Source of the DNA: Verrucomicrobiota bacterium
GTDB lineage: Bacteria; Verrucomicrobiota; Verrucomicrobiia; Chthoniobacterales; UBA10450
Direction: 5' to 3'
Assembly (NCBI GenBank): GCA_003219335.1
Contig: QHOF01000163.1
Coordinates: 1-5,563 of the forward strand
Length of the DNA stretch: 5,563 nt
Shown here: in pieces, positions 1 to 4,662 of the stretch
Position numbering within the stretch: the first letter of the stretch is position 1
Layout of the letters: each line of letters begins with the position of its first letter
Position numbers and translations under genes: made by a program
Notes under the pieces: model-generated
Databases searched by the model: none
What the model saw: the letters and a program-made list of their open reading frames with translations, nothing else
What the model was told of the DNA's origin: nothing

Positions 1-335
1 TGGCCGAAAAATCCGCGTGATCCACTTGGCGGATTCCAAGCAACGCAGCTCTTCATTAACTTCGCCAATCCAAAAACAATGGCGCTCGGGACAACGGATC
101 CGCGAGATAAACAGAAGTCTCGCTTTTTCATCCCGATTTAAGGCACTTCTTTCGCCCGGTACTCCACAACGATGCGTTCCAACTCGCGCCGGACGAATTT
201 GATCTGCGGAGCACAGGGTGCCAGTCTGTAGTTCGCGGCAGCTTGCCACAAACAGCCTTCTCCAGCTCTGCTTGTCGAAGCGAACCTTCCCCACAAGTCG
301 CTTTGCATTTGAGTAAGAATTCTTACCAAACAGAT
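1..335. other. Left-edge stretch without a confident gene
   Basis: No reading frame here is recognisable. On the minus strand one frame stays open from about 391 to the left edge. Its best start would be GTG at 294-292, giving 98 codons with no stop inside the window. Its distal part (about 150 down to 1, around ALNRDEKARLLF and IGEVNEELRCLESAKW) looks more protein-like than its proximal part. A second minus-strand frame ends at 138 with the plausible stretch ELERIVVEYRAKEV. The two could be pieces of one frameshifted gene whose remainder lies outside the window, but I do not recognise a family. Low confidence that anything here is expressed. Confidence 0.2.
313..326. promoter_or_regulatory. 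Perfect 14-bp palindrome upstream of antitoxin remnant
   Basis: GTAAGAATTCTTAC is its own reverse complement and ends 9 bp before the ATG at 336. Antitoxins of the AbrB/MazE type commonly repress their own operon by binding palindromes at this place, so a fossil operator is a reasonable inference. I find no -35/-10 pair with normal spacing around it. The position and symmetry are seen directly; the operator role is inferred. Confidence 0.35.
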
Positions 336-536
336 ATGACGACGATTGTCTTGGAAAACGGCCAGATCACTATTTCCAAAAAGTTGCGACTCAGCTCGGT
401 CTCGCAGCCGGAACGGTGCTGGATTTCATGGGCATCGAGATCGAGAAGCGCTTGAAGTGTCTGGTTTGCCGCAACGATCGCCCTCTTTAAAATTTTAGAC
501 GAATTGCGCATGGACCAGTACCTCGCCGACCAAATC
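336..536 (+). pseudogene. Decayed AbrB/MazE-family (SpoVT-AbrB domain) antitoxin
   Basis: The ATG at 336 opens MTTIVLENGQITISKKLR, the start of a SpoVT/AbrB swapped-hairpin DNA-binding domain, whose family pattern is close to 'GQITIPKxLRxxLGLxxGTxLxF'. The frame is then lost by one base near 390. The next part of the domain, QLGLAAGTVLDF, continues in the frame starting at 392 and reaches a TAA at 488-490. Back in the first frame, 483-536 reads LFKILDELRMDQYLADQI. This resembles the C-terminal tail of VapB-like antitoxins (G-x-L ... R-T-D-x-Y-L-A). Two compensating frame changes and a stop at 453-455 in the original frame mean that no intact antitoxin is made. No PIN or MazF toxin is visible downstream, so the toxin partner appears lost. 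The AbrB assignment is fairly secure; the tail assignment is tentative. Confidence 0.65.
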
Positions 537-584
537 GTAAGTAGAACGACAGCGCAGAAACCAGATTTTTTCTTTCGCGCAGGT

Positions 585-617
585 TTTTGGGAACTTTGCC
601 CGCCAGTTTCCGTAGAA
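585..617 (-). repeat. FYGNWRAK dispersed repeat, copy A
   Basis: Read on the minus strand, these 33 bases encode FYGNWRAKFPK. They align without gaps to 2291-2323 at 28 of 33 positions, including an exact 15-base core (plus strand CCAGTTTCCGTAGAA). Three of the five differences leave the amino acid unchanged (CGG/AGG, GCA/GCG, AAG/AAA). Similarity stops sharply on both sides. The minus-strand frame continues to a TAA at 495-497, inside the antitoxin remnant on the opposite strand. The repeat may be a fragment of a dispersed coding element or of a mobile-element end; its family is unknown to me. Confidence 0.6.
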
Positions 618-806
618 AGTCTTGAAAGAATCAGTTCTCCGCTGTGAAACACTCGACTTTACACGTGATCTTCTTGGCCGGCTTGATGTCGCGCCGGCGC
701 TCTTTCCGGGTGGAACTCAGTAGATTTTTGCCAGAGGCATGGTTTCTGAAATTTGAAAGTGGCTTAGCAGTACAAATTTCGGACGTCCAGCCCGAAATCA
801 ACGAAA

Positions 807-868
807 CGGCCCTGCCCTCAGCGGAGGCCCCCGGCGAAGCCGCCCAGTCCGCGTTAACGGCAGGGCCG
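807..868. repeat. Nested inverted repeat (large hairpin)
   Basis: The outer arms CGGCCCTGCC (807-816) and GGCAGGGCCG (859-868) are perfectly complementary over 10 bp. Inside them are a second pair, GCGGA (821-825) with TCCGC (848-852), and an inner hairpin, CGGC-GAA-GCCG (832-842). Three concentric pairings in 62 bp are unlikely by chance, even in GC-rich DNA. No T-run follows, so a standard Rho-independent terminator is unlikely. A REP/MITE-like palindromic element, or a structured RNA in the sigma gene leader, would fit. Confidence 0.55.
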
Positions 869-900
869 CTTGCTCACGAGGAAGCTACAATCCATGCGGT

Positions 901-931
901 AGCGGACGCCTCGCAGTCGCGAGGCTCCGCT
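901..931. repeat. Strong hairpin upstream of sigma factor gene
   Basis: The left arm AGCGGACGCCTCGC (901-914) pairs with GCGAGGCTCCGCT (919-931), giving 13 bp with one bulged C at 907 and a 4-base loop (AGTC). It lies 33 bp after the nested palindrome at 807-868 and 49 bp before the ATG at 981. It lacks a T-tract. The tidy palindrome resembles dispersed intergenic repeats of large GC-rich genomes. An effect on sigma gene translation is possible but not shown. Confidence 0.6.
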
Positions 932-980
932 CCCGCTGGTGATTTGGCAGACCAGATTTCGTGCGGCTCGCCTTGTGATA

Positions 981-1850
981 ATGAACAAACGGAGCGCCTT
1001 GAAGGACTGGCGCATCGCCGTGATTTGGCCTTGCTCAACAAGGCAAATCTCGCTAAACTCCCCGGTCTTGAGCTCAGCCAGAGCGAACGGAGGAACCCCC
1101 AGGCAAGGCGCATTCGTCACCACGCGCTGGAGCCTCATTCTTTCCGGTGCCGGCTCCAAAGGCAAAGAGGAGGAAACCCGTGCGGCACTCGCCGAGCTTT
1201 GCCGCATCTATTGGCGGCCGATTTTTGCTTTCATCTGCCGACGCGGTTACTCGAGTCAGGACGCTGAGGACTTCACGCAGGATTTCTTTATGATGATACT
1301 GGAAGGTAATTGGCTTCAGAATGCTGACCCCAGCCGCGGCCGTTTCCGTTCGCTGCTGCTCAAGTCGCTCAAGAACTTTCTCAATGATGCCGCCGACAAA
1401 ATTCATGCCCGCAAACGCGGAGGGGACGTGAGCTTCATTTCGTGGGACGCCTGGATATCAGAGACGCCGTCGCAATTGTCGATGTCAACGCAGACGCTTA
1501 ATTCCTTGCCCGCGGAGCGACTCTTCGATGTGCGCTGGGCGGCGACGGTCGTGGAACGCGCCCTTCGCCGGCTCCGCGAGGAATGCGAGCGCAAGGGGCG
1601 GCGGCGAATTTTCGATGTCTTAAGCGCCTATCTCACCGTAGAGCGGGACGATGTCTCATGCGCGAGTCTGGCCACAACGGTGGGGGTTCCTCAAGGCACG
1701 GTGAAAAAGTTACTTTATCACATGCGGCAGCGCTACCGCTGGTTGTTGCGCAATGAAGTGGCCCAGACAGTGGCGAATCCTGCTGACATTGAGGATGAAC
1801 TCCGCCACCTCTGCGGTGCGCTCGCGGCCAGTTCGGAGCAAGCCAGATAA
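981..1850 (+). CDS. RNA polymerase sigma factor, ECF-type sigma-70 family
   Basis: This is predicted to direct RNA polymerase to a specific promoter set in the cytoplasm. With the ATG at 981 it has 289 residues. Numbering from that start, the conserved part begins near residue 43 with GAFVTTRWSLIL. The region 2 signature RRGYSSQDAEDFTQDFF (about 87-103) and ADPSRGRFRSLLLKSL (115-130) follow, then RKRGGD (145-150). The C-terminal region 4 helix-turn-helix spans about 225-255 (SLATTVGVPQGTVKKLLYHM), and the family tail IEDELRHL closes the protein. The start is uncertain. GTG 939, GTG 1020 (AAGGA about 13 bp upstream) and TTG 1068 are in frame, and the family usually has few residues before TTRWS, so a later start is quite possible. 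I chose 981 as the only ATG before the domain and because it clears the hairpin. The stop TAA directly abuts the next ATG, suggesting coupled expression. No anti-sigma gene is visible. Confidence 0.88.
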   Translation: MNKRSALKDWRIAVIWPCSTRQISLNSPVLSSARANGGTPRQGAFVTTRWSLILSGAGSKGKEEETRAALAELCRIYWRPIFAFICRRGYSSQDAEDFTQDFFMMILEGNWLQNADPSRGRFRSLLLKSLKNFLNDAADKIHARKRGGDVSFISWDAWISETPSQLSMSTQTLNSLPAERLFDVRWAATVVERALRRLREECERKGRRRIFDVLSAYLTVERDDVSCASLATTVGVPQGTVKKLLYHMRQRYRWLLRNEVAQTVANPADIEDELRHLCGALAASSEQAR

Positions 1851-2075
1851 ATGATTTACCAGCGCTCCTACGATTTGCCTTCCTCAATGATCCTCTATGG
1901 CTTCACCGATTTGGTCCCAGAGATCACGTATAAGCCGGACGAGTGCCCGCAGTGTGAAACGGCGTTGCGTGTGAACAACGGACTTTGTCTTCTGTGCTTG
2001 CTCCGAGTCGGGCTGACCGAACATGAAGACTTCGGGAGCGAGAGTCTGGAGATGCTCCTTTCCGAAATCGAGTAA
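1851..2075 (+). CDS. Small zinc-ribbon protein, probable stub of a Ser/Thr kinase gene
   Basis: This 74-residue frame starts on the base after the sigma gene's stop (TAAATG). Residues 32-49, CPQCETALRVNNGLCLLC, form a CxxC-x10-CxxC zinc ribbon followed by LLRVGL. In Verrucomicrobiota and relatives this ribbon (typically '...CPxCxxxL...GLCPxCLLxxGL') often begins a Hanks-type Ser/Thr kinase encoded just after such a sigma factor. Here the frame ends 25 residues later (FGSESLEMLLSEIE, stop). No glycine-rich loop or kinase catalytic motif follows in any frame. The downstream DNA is repeat-rich, so truncation by deletion or insertion is the simplest reading. An intact small zinc-ribbon regulator of the sigma factor is the alternative. 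The ribbon is seen directly; the kinase origin is inferred from family context. Confidence 0.55.
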   Translation: MIYQRSYDLPSSMILYGFTDLVPEITYKPDECPQCETALRVNNGLCLLCLLRVGLTEHEDFGSESLEMLLSEIE

Positions 2076-2089
2076 AGACGCGAGCCGAT

Positions 2090-2121
2090 GCCGAGGCTTC
2101 GGCGGGCAGGCCAACTTGCCC
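2090..2121. repeat. Pair of small GC-rich hairpins after the zinc-ribbon gene
   Basis: GCCGA-GGCT-TCGGC (2090-2103) is immediately followed by GGGCA (2104-2108) pairing with TGCCC (2117-2121) across an 8-base loop. They start 15 bp after the zinc-ribbon stop codon. No T-run follows, so a classical terminator is doubtful. The sequence resembles the GC-rich palindromic filler common between genes in such genomes. Confidence 0.35.
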
Positions 2122-2194
2122 CTCGGGCGCCTCAGAAAGTGGCCCCCAGCACCCTCGTGACAGAAGTACCCGAACTCTTTGCGCGCACGCCATT

Positions 2195-2220
2195 GGAGCT
2201 TCGCCACCTTTCCTGTAGAA
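2195..2220 (-). repeat. FYGNWRAK repeat, degraded copy C
   Basis: Minus-strand TTCTACAGGAAAGGTGGCG followed by AAGCTCC matches copies A and B (TTCTACGGAAACTGGCGGGCAAAG then TTCC in A) if two short insertions and one short deletion are allowed. The indels break the shared reading frame. It lies 103 bp from copy B in the same orientation. Because the match needs gaps, it could be coincidental. Confidence 0.3.
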
Positions 2221-2290
2221 GGCACGGCCCACAACGGCCGGCTAGACCGGTAGGATTGCCCCCGGCTGCCTTAAATTCTCCCTGTAAAAT

Positions 2291-2323
2291 ATTTGGGACT
2301 TTCGCCCTCCAGTTTCCGTAGAA
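2291..2323 (-). repeat. FYGNWRAK dispersed repeat, copy B
   Basis: This encodes FYGNWRAKVPN on the minus strand and matches 585-617 at 28 of 33 bases without gaps, in the same orientation. Flanking sequence does not align to copy A. As in copy A, the aromatic-rich peptide is kept while synonymous positions differ, which suggests descent from a translated sequence rather than from a non-coding palindrome. Confidence 0.6.
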
Positions 2324-2549
2324 GTAGGCATGCGGGAGATTAAACGAACTCAACGGCGGCCTATCCCGACATATCGTGGCCCTTACGCTCCGGCGGCAGC
2401 GGCACAAACCTGGCCTCAGCGTGATTTTCGTTCCCGGTTTTGGCAGCCGGTTTTCGCACTTTTGAGAACAAATTTCCCCAGAATTTACTCCGTTGTGACA
2501 TTTCCTTGATAGACCAAAGAAGCTAAATGTGGTTTCCCCCTCCCTCTAG

Positions 2550-2583
2550 TAGCTCACGCCAGTTAGCGGCGTAGCACCAGTTA
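2550..2583. repeat. Short direct repeat just upstream of the sugar transferase
   Basis: TAGCTCACGCCAGTTA (2550-2565) is echoed by TAGCACCAGTTA (2572-2583), identical at TAGC and CCAGTTA and one helical-turn pair (22 bp) apart at the left ends. It ends 14 bp before the ATG at 2598. A regulator-binding pair is conceivable, but the match is short. Confidence 0.2.
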
Positions 2584-2597
2584 AAAGAACTCATCAG

Positions 2598-3479
2598 ATG
2601 AGGCCAGAAGGTCACCTCCCGGACGCGGGGCGCTCGACCAAGGGCGGCAGCCCGTCCTACAGCGGCTCGAACGGAAACGCTTCTCATGTTGCGATCGAAC
2701 TCTCGGCAACCTCTCTGCGCAGGGTTCCTGGCTGGAAAGCCGGTCTCGATATTACGTGCATTCTGCTTTTGCTGCCGCTCTGGCTGCCGCTAATGATTTT
2801 GCTCATGGTAGTGACGCGAATCGGCTCGCTTGGTCCGATCTTCTACCGTCAGAAACGCGTTGGCTTGTGCGGGAGACATTTTTTCATCTGGAAGTTCCGC
2901 ACCATGAAGTTGAGCGCGGAGACACAAACGCACGAGCGCTATTTCGAAAATTTGATGCGGATCGATTGCCCGATGACGAAGCTGGATGCTTATGGCGACC
3001 CCCGCCTGGCCCCTTTTGGTCGGGTTCTGCGTGCGAGCGGTTTGGATGAATTGCCTCAAATTCTCAACGTGCTCCGCGGTGAGATGAGTCTGGTGGGTCC
3101 ACGGCCGTGCACCCCAAATGAATTTGCCCACTATGAACCGTGGCAACGGCAACGCGTCAACTGTCTGCCGGGGCTGACCGGATACTGGCAGGTAAACGGG
3201 AAAAACAAAACGACGTTCCGCGAGATGATGATGATGGATCTATTTTATCTCAAGAATCTGTCCATCCTACTGGATCTGAAAATCATGCTCAAAACCTGTG
3301 CTGTTATCGCCGGGCAACTCTTTGAATCCCAAGCGGCAGCTAAATCTGGTCAGCAGAGTCAAGCTCATCGCGTACCCGCGCCAACTTTACAAAGGGTCGC
3401 AGAATCGGCTCGAAAGAGTCATAGCTCACCCCGCCACCCAGATTTTGCAAGCCTAAGGGGGTCAGCTCGAAACATATGA
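2598..3479 (+). CDS. Polyprenyl-phosphate sugar-1-phosphate transferase (bacterial sugar transferase family)
   Basis: This enzyme moves a sugar phosphate from a nucleotide sugar to a membrane polyprenyl phosphate, the priming step of exopolysaccharide, capsule or O-antigen synthesis. The 293-residue protein has a basic N-terminal tail (1-48) and one hydrophobic membrane segment (about 50-74). The short-form core follows: YRQKRVG (83-89), KFRTM (99-103), DPRLAPFGRVLRASGLDELPQ with the Asp-Glu pair D150-E151, LRGEMSLVGPRP (159-170) and LPGLTGYWQVNGKN (190-203). The D-E pair matches the catalytic dyad described for PglC-type monotopic transferases. Residues after about 243 form a polar Ser/Arg/Gln-rich tail beyond the usual family end. 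The start is the only ATG after an in-frame TAG at 2550, and its Shine-Dalgarno site is weak. It overlaps the next gene by 4 bp. The sugar substrate cannot be told from sequence. Confidence 0.92.
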   Translation: MRPEGHLPDAGRSTKGGSPSYSGSNGNASHVAIELSATSLRRVPGWKAGLDITCILLLLPLWLPLMILLMVVTRIGSLGPIFYRQKRVGLCGRHFFIWKFRTMKLSAETQTHERYFENLMRIDCPMTKLDAYGDPRLAPFGRVLRASGLDELPQILNVLRGEMSLVGPRPCTPNEFAHYEPWQRQRVNCLPGLTGYWQVNGKNKTTFREMMMMDLFYLKNLSILLDLKIMLKTCAVIAGQLFESQAAAKSGQQSQAHRVPAPTLQRVAESARKSHSSPRHPDFASLRGSARNI

Positions 3480-4570
3480 AGAAACAAATCACGGTCGGCG
3501 TGATCGGATGCGGTTATTGGGGACCGATGCTGGTCCGCAACTTCAGAAGTCTTCCTGACTGCCACCTCAAGGCTGTCTGCGACGTCAATACGGAACGCTT
3601 GAAACATATTCGCACCTTGTATCCGGATACCGAAGGCATGACCCATCCGCAGCAACTTCTCAATGGCTCAGACTTGGACGCTGTCGTCATTGCCACTCCG
3701 GTGAAGAATCATTATTCACTGGCCAAGACAAGCCTGCTCGCAGGCAAGCACACGTTCATCGAAAAGCCGATGGCTTCGTCCTCAGCCGAGTGCGAGGAAT
3801 TAATCCAAATCGCCGAGCGCAACGGGCTGATTTTGATGCTCGATCACACTTTTCTTTTTTCGTCACCGGTGCAAAAGATTGCCCAGATTGTTCAAGCCGG
3901 AGACCTTGGCGAGATCCGTTATATTAATTGTCGGCGTCTCAACCTGGGGTTATTCCAAAAGGACATTAATGTCGCCTGGGACCTGGCGCCGCACGACATT
4001 TCGATCATTCTCCACATTCTAGACGAATTCCCGACCACGATAAACTGCCAGGGAAACGCTCACATCACGCCAGGCGTAGAGGACGTGACAAACATGTCGC
4101 TTTTCTTCTCGCGTAAGCGCTTCGCCACCATCCAGAGCAGCTGGCTCGAGCCACGGAAGATTCGCGAAATGACCATCGTCGGCACGCGGCGCATGGTCGT
4201 CTATGACGATTTGCGGACACGGGAGAAAATTCGCATCTATGACGCGCGGGTGGAACGGCCACCGCACTATGACACGTTTGCCGAATTTCAATACTCGTAT
4301 CATTACGGAGACAGCTACATACCATACCTCCATCAGGAGGAACCATTAAAGCTGGCCTGCCAGCATTTTATTGACTGCATCGAAACGAATTCTCAGCCAC
4401 TAACGAATGGGCGTCGGGGACTAGAGATGGTCCGGATCCTCGAAGCGGCTAGTGCTTCCCTCAAGATGAACGGCGCACCCGTGACATTTTCGTCTTCCAA
4501 TCGCCCGGTGCCGGCTTTCGCTCCCGTCAAAGCGGAAGAGCTTCCCCGGGTTGAAGCATTCGCCGGATGA
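3476..4570 (+). CDS. Gfo/Idh/MocA-family NAD(P)-dependent oxidoreductase
   Basis: A 364-residue cytosolic dehydrogenase, probably acting on a nucleotide sugar. The Rossmann fold starts at once with GVIGCGYWG (8-16, GxGxxG). ATPVKNHY (73-80) and the EKP motif (E96-K97-P98), with the lysine typical of the family active site, follow. WDLAPHDISIILHIL (168-182) carries the conserved Asp/His (D169, H173) of the C-terminal catalytic domain. It is full length for the family. The ATG overlaps the sugar transferase stop (ATGA), with AAGGGGG at 3455-3461 as a somewhat distant Shine-Dalgarno site, so coupling is likely. Next to a DegT-type aminotransferase, the best analogy is WbpB/WlbA, which oxidises C3 of UDP-N-acetylglucosaminuronic acid before transamination. 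Other 3-keto sugar dehydrogenases are possible. Family is certain; substrate is inferred. Confidence 0.9.
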   Translation: MKKQITVGVIGCGYWGPMLVRNFRSLPDCHLKAVCDVNTERLKHIRTLYPDTEGMTHPQQLLNGSDLDAVVIATPVKNHYSLAKTSLLAGKHTFIEKPMASSSAECEELIQIAERNGLILMLDHTFLFSSPVQKIAQIVQAGDLGEIRYINCRRLNLGLFQKDINVAWDLAPHDISIILHILDEFPTTINCQGNAHITPGVEDVTNMSLFFSRKRFATIQSSWLEPRKIREMTIVGTRRMVVYDDLRTREKIRIYDARVERPPHYDTFAEFQYSYHYGDSYIPYLHQEEPLKLACQHFIDCIETNSQPLTNGRRGLEMVRILEAASASLKMNGAPVTFSSSNRPVPAFAPVKAEELPRVEAFAG

Positions 4571-4662
4571 GTGGCGTACCAGCGTCGCCCGAGCTCACCG
4601 TACAGCTGCGAAACTTTGGCTGTCACTATCGGGGGTTTACCACATTAACCAGCCGCGAATGA
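4567..4662 (+). CDS. 31-codon ORF bridging oxidoreductase and aminotransferase genes
   Basis: The ATG at 4567 overlaps the oxidoreductase stop (ATGA, 4567-4570). The frame runs 31 codons (MSGVPASPELTVQLRN to TLTSRE) and ends in a TGA that overlaps the aminotransferase ATG in the same way (ATGA, 4659-4662). It therefore fills the 88-bp gap exactly. The peptide has no recognisable motif, membrane segment or repeat. It might serve as a coupling ORF that carries ribosomes to the aminotransferase start, which has no good Shine-Dalgarno site of its own (only CGGGGG about 23 bp upstream). It might also be a coincidence. The double overlap is seen directly; any role is inference. Confidence 0.35.
   Translation: MSGVPASPELTVQLRNFGCHYRGFTTLTSRE

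Larger units (their letters stand above)
537..980. other. Repeat-rich spacer before the sigma factor gene
   Basis: No convincing gene lies here. The stretch contains one copy of the FYGNWRAK repeat and two strong inverted repeats, each listed separately. A GTG-started plus-strand frame from 644 runs 207 codons into the sigma gene. Its composition is arbitrary, it crosses both palindromes, and its second half is a shadow of the sigma gene. The piece 618-806 shows nothing I can name, and I found no promoter with good spacing. Confidence 0.5.
2076..2597. other. Long intergenic stretch, repeat-derived in part
   Basis: About 520 bp carry no convincing gene. From 2090 to about 2325 it contains GC-rich hairpins and two copies of the FYGNWRAK repeat. 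From about 2455 to 2530 it is AT-richer, as a promoter region of the downstream polysaccharide operon might be. The best -35-like boxes (TTGTGA at 2493, TTGATA at 2506) have no -10 box at proper spacing. Minus-strand frames of 91-116 codons across 1884-2407 look like chance openings antisense to the zinc-ribbon gene and the repeats. Confidence 0.5.

Noticed and set aside
323..652. 109-codon minus-strand frame
   Set aside because: Antisense to the antitoxin remnant. The FYGNWRAK peptide lies in a different frame, and nothing conserved is visible in this one.
644..1267. 207-codon plus-strand frame (GTG start) overlapping the sigma gene
   Set aside because: Its second half is the sigma gene in another frame, its first half crosses two palindromes, and the composition shows no domain. 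The sigma frame has clear family motifs.
2076..2160. Kinase body continuing in another frame after the zinc ribbon (RADAEASAG, QHP pieces)
   Set aside because: The pieces vaguely recall kinase sequence, but there is no glycine loop, VALK lysine or HRD motif in any frame, and the match is too short to trust.
1884..2234. 116-codon minus-strand frame
   Set aside because: Antisense to the zinc-ribbon gene and to GC-rich hairpins, with no recognisable motif.
2441..2457. Possible sigma-54 promoter (TGGCAG ... TTTTCGC)
   Set aside because: The GG and GC elements are 12 bases apart rather than 10, and the -12 box reads TTCGC instead of TTGC.
2493..2529. Sigma-70 promoter for the sugar operon (TTGTGA or TTGATA with TAAATG)
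   Set aside because: Spacer lengths are 25 and 12 bases, outside the usual 16-18, and other -10 candidates are poor.
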